DNA of 64,000 nucleotides from positions 1,488,001-1,552,000 of the forward strand of contig NZ_CP102293.1 in NCBI RefSeq assembly GCF_025152575.1. Direction: 5' to 3'. A program made the translations under genes and the position numbers. Source of the stretch: Subdoligranulum variabile. GTDB lineage: Bacteria > Bacillota > Clostridia > Oscillospirales > Ruminococcaceae. The notes under the pieces are model-generated. The model searched no databases. It saw nothing but the letters and a program-made list of their open reading frames with translations, and was not told the origin of the DNA. Below, one piece after another: positions 46,486-55,475 of the stretch (its first letter is position 1; each line of letters starts with the position of its first letter).

Positions 46486-46681
46486 TTTTCCACCGCCCGG
46501 GAGGGTTTTCCCCGGGCGGTTTTTTTGCAGGCTGTGAAGAACGGTGGAAACTTTTCACCCCGATTTTGGCGGACCTCCGTCGATTTCGGAAAGATTCCCC
46601 AGTTTTCCACCCGGTTTTCCACAGTTTCAACCGAGTTTTCCACCATTCCACCGTGGATAACTCTGTGGAAAGTGTGGAAAA
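46486..46681. other. Cluster of DnaA-box-like 9-mers
   Basis: TTTTCCACC (46486, 46603, 46636), TTTTCCACA (46615), and on the minus strand TTATCCACG (46652-46660), CTTTCCACA (46664-46672) and TTTTCCACA (46673-46681). These are zero to two changes from the DnaA box TTATCCACA or its TTTTCCACA variant. An AT-rich stretch (46373-46480) lies beside them. Candidate replication origin part, DnaA titration site or DnaA-controlled ftsH promoter. The whole 446-base interval has no gene. Confidence 0.6.
46493..46526 (+). terminator. Strong hairpin with seven T inside the DnaA-box region
   Basis: CCGCCCGGG/CCCGGGCGG stem followed by TTTTTTT. It points along the plus strand, more than 500 bases after the last plus-strand gene, so it may end read-through from the hydrolase gene or a short untranslated RNA. 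Confidence 0.7.
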
Positions 46682-46799
46682 CCCCGGGGAAATCCAGAAA
46701 AACCCGATTCCTGCGCGGATTTTTCCATTCGTTCAAAGTCCATTCACATGCGGTTCATGATTTCGGCGCATGCTATACCTTGTAAGGAGTGAATGACCT

Positions 46800-48680
46800 A
46801 TGAAAGAAACGACACCCCCCAAAGATCCCAAGAAAAAACTTTGGATCGGGTATGCCATTGTACTGGTGCTGCTGCTGCTCAGCAACATCTTCCTCTTCCC
46901 GGCCATGATGCAGGCCGGGGTCAAAAGCGTCAACTACAGCGACTTCCTCCAGATGCTGGAGGACAAGGAGCTGACCACCGTCCAGCTGGAAGACCAGCAG
47001 ATCTACTTTGTGGACAAGAACGACCAGTCCTACAAGACCAACGCCATCGCCCAGGACGGCGACCTGGTGAACCGTCTGGAGGATGCGGGCGTGGAGTTCG
47101 GCACCGTCTACCAGAACCCCACCATCTGGGATTCCCTGCTGAATCTGGTGCTCAGCTGCCTGCCCTTTATCGTGCTGTTCTGGCTGGCCAACCGGATGCT
47201 CACCAAGCGGATGCAGAACATGGGCGGCGCCAACTCCATGTTCTTCGGCGGCAAGTCGGGGGCCAAGCAGTATGTGGTGGACGACAAGACCGGCATCAAG
47301 TTCCAGGACGTGGCCGGCGAGGACGAAGCCAAGGAAAGTCTGCAGGAGATCGTGGATTTCCTGCACAACCCCAAGAAATACGAGGACATCGGCGCCAAGA
47401 TGCCCAAGGGCGTGCTGCTGGTAGGCCCTCCGGGTACCGGCAAGACGCTGCTGGCCCGGGCCGTGGCCGGTGAGGCGGGCGTGCCCTTCTTCTCCATCGC
47501 GGGCAGCGAGTTCGTGGAGATGTTCGTGGGCATGGGTGCCTCCAAGGTGCGTGACCTCTTCAAGCAGGCCGCCGAGAAGGCCCCCTGCATCGTCTTCATC
47601 GACGAGATCGATACCATCGGCAAGAAGCGGGACGGCGCCGGTTCCATCGGCGGCAACGACGAGCGGGAACAGACGCTGAACCAGCTGCTCACCGAGATGG
47701 ACGGCTTCGACGCCACCAAGGGCGTGGTGATCCTGGCCGCCACCAACCGTCCCGAGTCCCTGGACCCGGCCCTGACCCGTCCCGGCCGGTTTGACCGCCG
47801 CGTGCCGGTGGAGCTCCCCGACCTGAAAGGCCGGGAGAGCATCCTGCGCCTCCACGCCAAGAAGGTCAAACTGGGCCCCGACTGCGACTTTGCCATCGTG
47901 GCCCGGATGACCCCCGGTGCCTCCGGCGCCGAGCTGGCCAACATCATCAACGAGGCGGCCCTCTGCGCCGTGCGCCACCGCCGCAAGGCTGTGACCCAGT
48001 TCGACCTCCAGGAGGCCGTGGACACCATCCTGGCGGGCGCCCAGAAGAAAAACAAGATTTTGAACGACAAGGAAAAGTGCATCGTCGCCTATCACGAGGT
48101 GGGCCACGCCCTGGTGGCGGCCCTCCAGACCCACAGCGCCCCCGTGCAGAAGATCACCATCGTGCCCCGTACCTCGGGCGCCCTGGGCTTCACCATGCAG
48201 GTGGATGAGGGCGACCATACCCTCATGACCCGCGAGGAGATCCTCAACAAGATCGCCACCCTCACCGGCGGCCGGGCGGCGGAGGAGCTGATCTTCCACT
48301 CCATCACCACCGGCGCCTCCAACGACATCGAGCAGGCCACCAAGCTGGCCCGGGCGGCGGTCACCCGCTACGGCATGACCGACGACTTCGACATGGTGGC
48401 CCTGGAGACGGTGAACAACGCCTACCTGGGCGGCGACGCCAGCCTGGCCTGCAGCCAGCAGACCGCCGCGGCGGTGGACGCCAAGGTGGTGGAGCTGGTC
48501 AAGGAAGCCCACCGCAAGGCCCTGGATCTGCTGGCCGACAACAAGCGCAAACTGGATGAAATCGCTCAATATTTGTATGAAAAAGAAACCATCTCCGGCG
48601 AGGAATTCATGCGGATTTTGAACGCTCAGCCGCAATTACCGGCCCCCAATCCGACAGATTCCACAAAAGAAAGCCAGTAA
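46800..48680 (+). CDS. ftsH: ATP-dependent zinc metalloprotease FtsH
   Basis: 626 residues. Two membrane spans (about 13-32 and 112-132) flank a short extracellular domain; AAA domain with Walker A GPPGTGKT (about 206-213), Walker B IVFIDEID (about 262) and the SRH arginine finger region; and peptidase zinc site HEVGH (about 429, with Val where Ala is most common, still HExxH) plus a downstream Asp. It degrades unfolded membrane and regulatory proteins as a hexamer. AAGGAGTGAATGACCT precedes the ATG. Monocistronic, with a terminator-free gap to the next promoter. Confidence 0.97.
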   Translation: MKETTPPKDPKKKLWIGYAIVLVLLLLSNIFLFPAMMQAGVKSVNYSDFLQMLEDKELTTVQLEDQQIYFVDKNDQSYKTNAIAQDGDLVNRLEDAGVEFGTVYQNPTIWDSLLNLVLSCLPFIVLFWLANRMLTKRMQNMGGANSMFFGGKSGAKQYVVDDKTGIKFQDVAGEDEAKESLQEIVDFLHNPKKYEDIGAKMPKGVLLVGPPGTGKTLLARAVAGEAGVPFFSIAGSEFVEMFVGMGASKVRDLFKQAAEKAPCIVFIDEIDTIGKKRDGAGSIGGNDEREQTLNQLLTEMDGFDATKGVVILAATNRPESLDPALTRPGRFDRRVPVELPDLKGRESILRLHAKKVKLGPDCDFAIVARMTPGASGAELANIINEAALCAVRHRRKAVTQFDLQEAVDTILAGAQKKNKILNDKEKCIVAYHEVGHALVAALQTHSAPVQKITIVPRTSGALGFTMQVDEGDHTLMTREEILNKIATLTGGRAAEELIFHSITTGASNDIEQATKLARAAVTRYGMTDDFDMVALETVNNAYLGGDASLACSQQTAAAVDAKVVELVKEAHRKALDLLADNKRKLDEIAQYLYEKETISGEEFMRILNAQPQLPAPNPTDSTKESQ

Positions 48681-48708
48681 TTTTGTGCTTTTATACCCTT
48701 GCAACCCC

Positions 48709-48737
48709 TTGACGAATGGGGTGCCGCCCTGTATCAT
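48709..48737 (+). promoter_or_regulatory. Promoter of the ACP-like gene
   Basis: TTGACG (48709-48714), 17-base spacer, TATCAT (48732-48737), 35 bases before the GTG start. Confidence 0.75.
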
Positions 48738-48772
48738 AAAAGAAAACTTCCCAGTGAGAGGGGGAACACAGA

Positions 48773-49012
48773 GTGACGTTCGAGGAACTGCAGGAGCTTT
48801 TGGCCGAACAGTTCAGCTGTGACACAGCGGAACTGAAGCGCGGCGTAGCGCTCAGCGACCTGGGCGCCGACCATGAGGACATGGTGGAACTGGCCTGGGG
48901 ACTGGGCGAGGCGCTGGGCGTCGAGATCGACGAGAGCGAGCTGAACGTGGATATGACGGTCGGCGAACTGTGGCGCTTTGCCGTTGACCTGGCTGAAAAC
49001 GCCGAGATGTAA
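48773..49012 (+). CDS. Acyl-carrier-protein-like protein lacking the phosphopantetheine serine
   Basis: 79 residues from a GTG (GAGAGGGGG upstream). Length, acidity and helix pattern fit ACP: LQELLAEQFSCD, LSDLGAD, VELAWGLGEALGVEI and the closing LWRFAVDLAE helix. Where ACP has GADSL the sequence is GADHED, so the carrier serine is His34 and no prosthetic group can attach. It may be a regulatory or structural ACP relative. Has its own promoter and terminator and no fatty-acid genes nearby. Confidence 0.8.
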   Translation: MTFEELQELLAEQFSCDTAELKRGVALSDLGADHEDMVELAWGLGEALGVEIDESELNVDMTVGELWRFAVDLAENAEM

Positions 49013-49021
49013 AAACAAAGC

Positions 49022-49050
49022 GGCCCGCCCCCTACAGGGCGGGCCTTTTT
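49022..49050 (+). terminator. Terminator of the ACP-like gene
   Basis: GGCCCGCCC/GGGCGGGCC stem with CCTACA loop and TTTTT. Confidence 0.85.
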
Positions 49051-49074
49051 GCTGTGTACAGGAAGGATAAGGGT

Positions 49075-50634
49075 ATGGCACAACGGAAAAAACGGTATCT
49101 GCTGGCGCTGGTGCTGCTGCTGGCCGCGGGACTGGCCCTGATGCTGGTCTACGCTTCCCGCAAGCAGGGCTACCATGTGGACGAGCTGTATACCTACGAG
49201 CTGACCAACTATCCCGGGGGATTCTACGCCCTTCAGGACGGCTACCTGGATACCTGGCAGGAGGGCAGCCTCTTTGCAAGCGCCCTCCACCCGGACCACG
49301 CCTTTGACTACGCCATCCCCTGGAACAACCAGAAGATCGACGTCCATCCGCCGCTCTACTACTGTGTGGTCTACACCTTCGAGTGTCTCTTCCCCGGCCT
49401 GCCGCTGCCCTGGGCGGGCCTTCTGCCCAACTTCCTCTGCATCCTGGGGGCGACCTTCGCCCTCTACTGGGCCGCCCGCCGCATGACCGGCCGGTTCTGG
49501 GTGTCCTGGGTGGCGGCAGCGGTCTTTCTGCTCAACGTGGGAACCCAGGGCATGGCGGTCTTTACCCGGATGTACGCCCTCCTCATGCTGGAAACGGTGC
49601 TGCTGGTGCTGGCCCATCTGACCCTCTACCGCCAACTGCTGGCCCGGCAGACCCCCCGCTGGGTCTTCCTGGGACTGGCCGCCGCCACCTTCGCCGGGGC
49701 GCTGACCCAGTATTTCTTCCTGGTGTTCTGCTTCTTCTTCTGCGGGCTGTTTGGCCTGTGGCTGCTCTGCACCCGCCGCTGGAAGACCGCCGCCTGCTAT
49801 GTGGTGGCTGAATTCGGCGGCCTGGGGCTGGCCTATCTCGCATTCCCCACCATGAAACAGCACATCTTCTCGGGCTCCCGCGGCCAGCAGGCCCTGGGCA
49901 GCTTCTTTGACCTGAGCACCCTCTCGGACTGGGCTGCCAGCGTGGGCCGGGTGCTCAACCTGCTGGGCGCCCAGTTCGGCGGCGCCGTACTCTGGGCGCT
50001 GCTGGTGCTGCTGGCGGCGGCGCTCCTCTGGAAAGCGGGCTGCCGTCCCCGGGGCATGGGGCTTTTCGCCTGTATGCTGGCGGCGGCGGGGCTGTTCTAC
50101 ATCATCGCCATCGACAAGGCCGCCCCCTTTGAGGCCGACCGCTACTATGTGCTGCTCTACGGGCCGCTGATCCTGGCCGCCGCCCTGGTGCTGGCCCGGC
50201 TGGCGCGGCTCTATCCCAGGTGGGAGCCGCTGATGGCCCTGGTGGTGCTGGTGCCGGTGCTGGCAGCCCATCTGACGGTGGGCAACGATTACCTCTACAC
50301 CCAGTACGCCGGCCGCGCCCCCGCCCTGGCGGACACCGCTTCCCTGCCCGCCGTGGTGCTGAACAAGGCGGGCTACGATGTGGCCCCCGACCTGTTCCTG
50401 CCGGAGTTCGCCCAGCGGGAGGCCGTCTACCAGGCCCACTGCGGCGACGAGGCGGAAAGCCTGGCCGATGCGGTGGCGAGCCGGGATCTTTCGGGCGGGT
50501 TTGTGCTCTACGGGTACATCTACGACGCCGGTGAGCTGCTGGATCTGGCGGAAAGCGTGCTGGACATCCGGTCGGCCACCCTCCTCACCGACGTGGCCCG
50601 CTGCCCGGTGTATTATATTACCCTGGCGGAATGA
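49075..50634 (+). CDS. Polytopic glycosyltransferase (GT-C fold, PMT/ArnT-like)
   Basis: 519 residues from MAQRKK (AGGAAGGATAAGGGT upstream). About eleven membrane spans and a first extracellular loop with the acidic HVDELYTYEL motif, as in GT39/GT83 enzymes that use lipid-linked sugars; YDVHPPLYY-like NQKIDVHPPLYYCVVYTF follows. It likely transfers sugar to wall polymer, lipid or protein at the outer face. The substrate cannot be told. Followed by palindromic repeats. Confidence 0.78.
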   Translation: MAQRKKRYLLALVLLLAAGLALMLVYASRKQGYHVDELYTYELTNYPGGFYALQDGYLDTWQEGSLFASALHPDHAFDYAIPWNNQKIDVHPPLYYCVVYTFECLFPGLPLPWAGLLPNFLCILGATFALYWAARRMTGRFWVSWVAAAVFLLNVGTQGMAVFTRMYALLMLETVLLVLAHLTLYRQLLARQTPRWVFLGLAAATFAGALTQYFFLVFCFFFCGLFGLWLLCTRRWKTAACYVVAEFGGLGLAYLAFPTMKQHIFSGSRGQQALGSFFDLSTLSDWAASVGRVLNLLGAQFGGAVLWALLVLLAAALLWKAGCRPRGMGLFACMLAAAGLFYIIAIDKAAPFEADRYYVLLYGPLILAAALVLARLARLYPRWEPLMALVVLVPVLAAHLTVGNDYLYTQYAGRAPALADTASLPAVVLNKAGYDVAPDLFLPEFAQREAVYQAHCGDEAESLADAVASRDLSGGFVLYGYIYDAGELLDLAESVLDIRSATLLTDVARCPVYYITLAE

Positions 50635-50638
50635 GAAA

Positions 50639-50790
50639 CCTACTTTCTTTGCCCCTACTTTCTTTGCCCCTACTTTCTTTGCAAAGAAAGTAGGCAAAGA
50701 AACTCCAAATATTTGCCCGTGGATCACGCGCTGCGGCAAAAGGGCGGCTCGCCCTTACGCCGCGGCACAGAGAAAGCAGGCAAAGAAACT
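50639..50790. repeat. CTTTGCAAAG palindrome unit, B type, with 15-bp tandem copies
   Basis: Three runs of CTACTTTCTTTGCC at a 15-base period lead into the palindrome CCTACTTTCTTTGCAAAGAAAGTAGG (50669-50694), then CAAAGAAACTCCAAATATTTGCCCGTG. A degenerate second unit starts near 50770. Confidence 0.75.
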
Positions 50791-50831
50791 CCAACTATTT
50801 AGCCCGTGATATTCTTGTATCTGAAATAACG

Positions 50832-50909
50832 GTAGGGCGGGGTCTTGACCCCGCCGGAAAAGCAACGGCAATCGCCCATTCCCACGGCGGGGATGAATCC
50901 CCGCCCTAC
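50832..50909. repeat. 78-bp double-hairpin palindrome (MITE-like)
   Basis: 25-base arms GTAGGGCGGGG-tcttga-CCCCGCCG and CGGCGGGG-atgaat-CCCCGCCCTAC are inverted repeats of each other and each folds alone. Sits between the glycosyltransferase and the L,D-transpeptidase genes. The 377-base interval 50635-51011 holds only repeats and a terminator. Confidence 0.75.
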
Positions 50910-50936
50910 AACCAAAATACAGGTTTGTTTTTATAC

Positions 50937-50969
50937 AAAAAAGGCATGGTCGTATGACCATGCCTTTTT
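50937..50969. terminator. Bidirectional terminator of the L,D-transpeptidase gene
   Basis: AAAAAAGGCATGGTC/GACCATGCCTTTTT hairpin; the T-run faces both ways. A palindrome of the C type follows (50986-51009, GTCCTTTCTTTATAAAGAAAGGAC). Confidence 0.8.
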
Positions 50970-51011
50970 GGTTAAAATTTCTTTGGTCCTTTCTTTATAA
51001 AGAAAGGACGG

Positions 51012-51956
51012 TTATCCTCTGGTGCCTACAATGCTGGAATCGGTGCTCCAGCCCTGGAGGTCGGTGGGGGTCAGGCTGGACATCCAGTTCTCGTGTTCAG
51101 CGTCCCACTGATCCCAGGCCTCCTGGCTGCGGATGGCCGTGCCCGTCAGGTAGCTGTCGTCCCAGGGATTGGCCGGGTCCGGGTCGGTGGGATCCCAGCC
51201 CCGTTTGCTCTCGTCCTTGGGGTCGGTGTAGATCGTCCCCGGCTTGCCCATGGGCCCCGGGTTCTCGGCGTCGTCGTAGATCACCACCGGCGTGCCGATG
51301 GGACAGTTGTCATAGATCCACTTCACGTCCACCACCGCCAGCCGGATGCAGCCCAGGCTGGCCAGCGTGCCCAGCTCGTTGAACTCGTCGTACTCCACGT
51401 CGTCCTTGTGCTGGCTGTAATAGGGCACGCTGTGGAACAGATACCCCCCGTAGATCCGGGTGGCGTACTGCCCGTAGCTGGGACCCATCAGCAGCCGCCA
51501 GTCGTAGTTCACCGGCGTGGTCCAGTACCCCGTGGGCGTGTCCTCCCCGCCGCTGCACACCATCGCCATGAACGGCACCGTGTACCGGTTCTCCTCATCC
51601 GCCGTGTACACCGTCACCGTGCTGGCCGCACGGTTCACCGCCAGCAGATAGGGGAACCCCTCCTGGGCGTCCAGCGTCATGCCGTCGTCGGCAAACTGCG
51701 CCGCCAGGGATTCCATCAGCGTCCTGCCCGCCTCGTCCCAGGTGGTGGGATCGGTGACCTTGGGCGCGTCCTTGGTGGCGTTGGTGGAGGCCGTTGCCAT
51801 CACCAGCGCACTCTCCGGCGTTTCGGTGGGCGCCGGCGTCGGCGTCGCCGTTGCCGCCGGCGTGGCCGTGGGTTCCGGTTCCTTCGCCTTGCGGGAACAG
51901 CCCGCCAACATCGTCACGGCCAGTATCAACGGCAAAATTCGGCGTAGTATCGTCAT
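51012..51956 (-). CDS. L,D-transpeptidase (YkuD) lipoprotein
   Basis: 314 residues from the ATG with AAAGGATGG upstream (an ATG three codons earlier is in frame). Lipobox LAGC (Cys18), Ala/Thr/Pro linker, and a YkuD domain with FHSVPYYS and the catalytic SLGCIRL (His and Cys). It should form 3-3 crosslinks or attach groups to peptidoglycan outside the membrane. The C-terminal Asp/Trp-rich tail (WDPTDPDPANPWDDSY) is unusual. A long reading frame running upstream is not coding. Confidence 0.9.
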   Translation of the reverse strand: MTILRRILPLILAVTMLAGCSRKAKEPEPTATPAATATPTPAPTETPESALVMATASTNATKDAPKVTDPTTWDEAGRTLMESLAAQFADDGMTLDAQEGFPYLLAVNRAASTVTVYTADEENRYTVPFMAMVCSGGEDTPTGYWTTPVNYDWRLLMGPSYGQYATRIYGGYLFHSVPYYSQHKDDVEYDEFNELGTLASLGCIRLAVVDVKWIYDNCPIGTPVVIYDDAENPGPMGKPGTIYTDPKDESKRGWDPTDPDPANPWDDSYLTGTAIRSQEAWDQWDAEHENWMSSLTPTDLQGWSTDSSIVGTRG

Positions 51957-51977
51957 AGTGTCCATCCTTTTCTTTTT

Positions 51978-52001
51978 GTTCCTTCTTTGCAAAGAAGGAA
52001 C
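51978..52001. repeat. CTTTGCAAAG palindrome, A type
   Basis: GTTCCTTCTTTGCAAAGAAGGAAC followed by CGAAGAAACTCTAAC, between the aminotransferase and L,D-transpeptidase genes. Confidence 0.8.
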
Positions 52002-52084
52002 CGAAGAAACTCTAACAAAATAACCCGTGAGCGGGCGGCACCCGGAAGGCGTCGGCCGCCCGGTGCAGAAATACCCGGTTTGGG

Positions 52085-53281
52085 TTACACCTCTACCCCG
52101 TACACCTCGTGCACGAACTTCTCCAGCGCGGCAAAGCTGCGGCGCACCTTCTCGGTCCCGATGCAGTAGGCCATCCGGAAATACCCCGGGCACCCGAAGG
52201 TATCCCCCGGTACCAGCGCCAGGTCGTAGGCCATCGCCTTGCGGCAGAAGGCGTTGGCGTCCTCCTCCAGCGCTTTCGGGAAGATGTAGAAGGTGCCGTC
52301 CGGTTTGCTCACCGTGAAGCCCAGTTTCTTCAGCTCGTCGTAGATCAGGTTCATGTTGGTCTCGTAGACCTGCAGGTCGCTGGTCAGGTCGATGCAGCGG
52401 CCCACCGCCCACTGGAACAGCCCCGACGGACAGTTGTGCCCCGTCCCCCGGGAGATCTGCCCGCACATGGGCACGATATAGTCGGCGTCCTCGGCGTGGG
52501 GGTTCACCGCCACATACCCGATGCGCTCCCCCGGTACGCTCAGACTCTTGGAGAAGGAGTAGCAGGTCAGGGTGTCGGCGTAGAACTTGGCGGGATACGG
52601 CACCTCCACCCCGCCGAAAGCGATCTCCCGGTAGGGTTCGTCCGAGATCAGGAAGATGTGGTGACCGTATTTTTTGCCGGTGGCGGTCAGGTAGTCGGCC
52701 AGCCGGGTCAGCGTCTCGGCGCTGTAGGCCACGCCGCTGGGATTGTTGGGCGAGTTGATGAGCACCGCGGCGGTGTTCTCGTCCACCAGACCGTCCAGGG
52801 CGTCAAAGTTGATCTGGAAATCCTCCACCCGGGGCGGCGCCACCCGCAGCGTCAGGCCGGCGCCCTCCACGTAGGGCTTGTATTCCGGGAAGAACGGCGC
52901 AAAGGTCACGATGTTCTGTCCCGATACCCCCACGCACCGGATGGCATGGGCCAGCGCCCCCGCCGCCCCCGACGTCATGAAGATGTGCCCCGCCGTGTAG
53001 TCCATCCCGAAACGGCGGTTCAGGCTTTCCGCTACCTGGGCGCGCACCTCCGGCAGCGTCAGCGTGGGGGTGTAGCCGTGCAGCGCCACCGGGTCGGTGT
53101 GTTCCAGCAGGTCCAGGCACGCTTCGGTGAACTGCGGCGGACACGGTACCGATGGATTGCCCAGCGAATAGTCAAACACATTCTCGTACCCGATCTCTTT
53201 GCCCCGGGCTGTGCTCCATTCGGAAATTTCCCGAATCACCGACTTCGCTCCCAGCATATCTTTGTAGTGCTGCGCAATCAT
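52085..53281 (-). CDS. PLP-dependent class I/II aminotransferase
   Basis: 398 residues. Fold type I aminotransferase with GYTPTLTLPEVR, the cofactor Asn in SPNNPSGV, Tyr/Asp in LISDEPYREI, the Schiff-base Lys in SFSKSLSVPGERIGY, and the C-terminal Arg that binds the substrate carboxylate near GYFRMAY. Most like the AspB-type group that uses aspartate or aromatic acids; the exact substrate is open. GGAGACATGGTACT region precedes the start. No operon partner on the strand except the HAD gene upstream. Confidence 0.92.
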   Translation of the reverse strand: MIAQHYKDMLGAKSVIREISEWSTARGKEIGYENVFDYSLGNPSVPCPPQFTEACLDLLEHTDPVALHGYTPTLTLPEVRAQVAESLNRRFGMDYTAGHIFMTSGAAGALAHAIRCVGVSGQNIVTFAPFFPEYKPYVEGAGLTLRVAPPRVEDFQINFDALDGLVDENTAAVLINSPNNPSGVAYSAETLTRLADYLTATGKKYGHHIFLISDEPYREIAFGGVEVPYPAKFYADTLTCYSFSKSLSVPGERIGYVAVNPHAEDADYIVPMCGQISRGTGHNCPSGLFQWAVGRCIDLTSDLQVYETNMNLIYDELKKLGFTVSKPDGTFYIFPKALEEDANAFCRKAMAYDLALVPGDTFGCPGYFRMAYCIGTEKVRRSFAALEKFVHEVYGVEV

Positions 53282-53317
53282 AGTACCATGTCTCCTTTAC
53301 AGATTTTGTTGAATTCC

Positions 53318-53341
53318 CTACTTTCTTTGCAAAGAAAGTAG
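53318..53341. repeat. CTTTGCAAAG palindrome, B type
   Basis: CTACTTTCTTTGCAAAGAAAGTAG followed by ACAAAGAAACTCCAACCATTTGCCCC, between HAD and aminotransferase genes. Confidence 0.8.
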
Positions 53342-53386
53342 ACAAAGAAACTCCAACCATTTGCCCCGGAAATTTCTTACTCCCGA

Positions 53387-54046
53387 TTACCCCAGAATGA
53401 CCTTTTCCAGGTCGGCGGCGGTGGCGGCCAGGTATTCTGCCCCCGCTTCCTGCAGCTCCTCCCGGGTGCGGAAGCCCCACAGCACGCCGCAGCAGGGCAG
53501 CCCCGCGTTGTGGGCCGTGGCCACGTCCACGTTGCTGTCCCCCACATAGAGCACCTTGCCGGAGGCCGGGTCCACCCCCAGGTGCTCCATCAGCGCCCGG
53601 GTGCCTTCCGGCGCGGGCTTGGTGGGAACCCCCGGCCGCGCCCCCCGGATGACCTCGAACAGGCTGCGGTCAAAGTACCGCGCCACCACGTCCCCGGCAA
53701 ACTCGTCGGCCTTGTTGGAGTACACCGCCATCCGGATGCCCTGCTCGTGCAGCCGGGCCAGCAGCTCCGGCATGCCCGGGTAGGGCGCCGTCTTGTCGAA
53801 CATGTGCGCGCCGTACTGGGCGTCGAATTCTTTCAGCGTGGCGGCCAGCTGTTCGGGGCTGCGCGCCGATTCCGGGCTGAACCGCTCCACCAGTTTGGGG
53901 ATGCCGTTGCCCACAAAATAACGATACTGCGATACTTCGTAGGTGGGCCAGCCGTGGGCCGCGCAGACCCGGTTGGCGGAATCCGCCAGGTCATCGATGG
54001 TGTTCAGCAGGGTGCCGTCCAGATCAAACAATACGGTAGTATACAT
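53387..54046 (-). CDS. HAD-family phosphatase (phosphoglycolate-phosphatase-like)
   Basis: 219 residues from MYTTVLFDLDGTLLNT; longer frames upstream are rejected because the start has a good AAAGAGGGGAAAGGGAAA leader and family length. HAD motifs: FDLDGTL (nucleophile Asp), VYSNK (motif II), KPAPEG (motif III Lys), and YVGDSNVDVATA (motif IV). The helical cap between motifs I and II is of the Gph type. Probably dephosphorylates phosphoglycolate or a related small phosphate ester. Confidence 0.88.
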   Translation of the reverse strand: MYTTVLFDLDGTLLNTIDDLADSANRVCAAHGWPTYEVSQYRYFVGNGIPKLVERFSPESARSPEQLAATLKEFDAQYGAHMFDKTAPYPGMPELLARLHEQGIRMAVYSNKADEFAGDVVARYFDRSLFEVIRGARPGVPTKPAPEGTRALMEHLGVDPASGKVLYVGDSNVDVATAHNAGLPCCGVLWGFRTREELQEAGAEYLAATAADLEKVILG

Positions 54047-54237
54047 TTTTCCCTTTCCCCTCTTTATCGTTACAGATACCTTTATTATAGTGGCATGCGA
54101 CAAAAACAGCAAGACGATTTTGGCGCTTTTGCCAATCCGCACAGAAAATAGTTGTAAAATCTGCGAAAAAACAGTACCCTCCCCCGCCGGATTTATGGTA
54201 TGATAGAAGCGCGAATCTATAAGGAGGCCTTGTCCCC

Positions 54238-55098
54238 ATGGAAATTTTGTTTGATCTGCTCCGGTCCGTCGTCTACGGCGTCATCGAGGGCATCACCGAA
54301 TGGCTGCCCATCTCCAGCACCGGTCATATGATCCTGGCTGAACAGGTACTGAAGTTCAGCTTTGACGAGGAATTCATGTCCATGTTCCGCGTCGTCATCC
54401 AGCTGGGCGCTATCCTGGCGGTGGTGGTCCTCTATTTCAAGAAGCTGTGGCCTTTCTGCGCCGACAACGGCCGGGATTCCGGTCTGGCCAAACATCTGCG
54501 CTGGCCGGTGGTCCGTCTCTGGCTCAAAATCATCGTGGCCTGTCTGCCCGCCGCCGTACTGGGCTTTTTGCTGGATGACTGGCTGGACGCCCATCTCTAC
54601 AACAGCGTGGTGGTGGCCATCATGCTCATCGTCTACGGCGTGGCGTTCATCCTCATCGAGCGCCGTCCCCGGGTGCCTTCCACCACCAAGCTCAGCCGCA
54701 TCACCTACAAGCAGGCCATTCTGGTGGGCGCCTGGCAGGTGCTGGCCATGATCCCCGGCACCTCCCGCAGCGGCGCCACCATCGTGGGCGGTCTGCTCTG
54801 CGGTATGAGCCGCCCCTGCGCGTCCCAGTTCACCTTCTTCCTGGCCATCCCCGTCATGGCCGGCGCTTCCGGCCTCAAGGTCGTCAAGTATGTGCTGGGC
54901 GGCAGCAGCTTCACCATGCCCGAGGTCCTGGCCCTCATCGTGGGCTGTGTGGTGGCCTTCCTGGTGTCCATGGCCGCCATCCGCTTCCTCATGAACTACG
55001 TCAAGAAACATACCTTCACCGCCTTCGGCTGGTACCGCATCGCCCTGGGCATCGTCGTCCTGGGCATCTGGATCGCTCAGACCGCCCTGGCTGCTTGA
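54238..55098 (+). CDS. uppP: Undecaprenyl-diphosphatase (BacA type)
   Basis: 286 residues, eight membrane spans. Both family motifs are present: EGITEWLPISSTGHMIL (about 16-32) and PGTSRSGATI (about 172-181). It recycles undecaprenyl pyrophosphate for wall synthesis and can confer bacitracin tolerance. AAGGAGGCC precedes the ATG. Followed by a palindrome/terminator unit. Confidence 0.96.
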   Translation: MEILFDLLRSVVYGVIEGITEWLPISSTGHMILAEQVLKFSFDEEFMSMFRVVIQLGAILAVVVLYFKKLWPFCADNGRDSGLAKHLRWPVVRLWLKIIVACLPAAVLGFLLDDWLDAHLYNSVVVAIMLIVYGVAFILIERRPRVPSTTKLSRITYKQAILVGAWQVLAMIPGTSRSGATIVGGLLCGMSRPCASQFTFFLAIPVMAGASGLKVVKYVLGGSSFTMPEVLALIVGCVVAFLVSMAAIRFLMNYVKKHTFTAFGWYRIALGIVVLGIWIAQTALAA

Positions 55099-55099
55099 T

Positions 55100-55176
55100 G
55101 TTCCTTCTTTGCAAAGAAGGAACCGAAGAAATTCCAAACAAAAATCCCGCTATGGAATCTCCATAGCGGGATTTTT
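55100..55176. repeat. 3'-end palindrome (A type) plus terminator of uppP
   Basis: GTTCCTTCTTTGCAAAGAAGGAAC (55100-55123), CGAAGAAATTCCAAAC, then hairpin AAATCCCGCTATGG/CCATAGCGGGATTT ending in TTTTT (55140-55176). From 55177 to 55375 I see nothing identifiable. Confidence 0.85.
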
Positions 55177-55375
55177 AATTGGATTCCCCGGCACCGTCTT
55201 GCAGAAAAGGGGCAAACCCAGGGCAGGCAAACAGCCGGGCCTTCCCGCACCGCAGCCCGGCAGGAAAACGGAAAAAGGGGTGACCGTGTGCGGCCCTGCC
55301 ATGCCCCCATAAGTCTTTGCCGGATGCATGGGATGCTCTGTGCTTTTCAGGAGGAAGTTCCGGAAGGATCCCAAC

Positions 55376-55453
55376 AAAAATCCCCGCCCGGGGGAACCCG
55401 GACGGGGATTTTTATAGGAAATTCTTTTGGTACTTTTCTTATAAGAAAAGTAC
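55376..55453. terminator. Terminator of nifJ plus C-type palindrome
   Basis: AAAAATCCCCGCCCGGG/CCCGGACGGGGATTTTT hairpin (55376-55413), working in both directions, then palindrome GTACTTTTCTTATAAGAAAAGTAC (55430-55453) close to the nifJ stop. Confidence 0.85.
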
Positions 55454-55475
55454 AGAGAATCTCATGCGCACAAGA

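Noticed and set aside
51012..52466. 484-residue reading of the L,D-transpeptidase gene
   Set aside because: The extra 160 codons overlap the aminotransferase gene and repeat; a lipoprotein signal starts at 51956.
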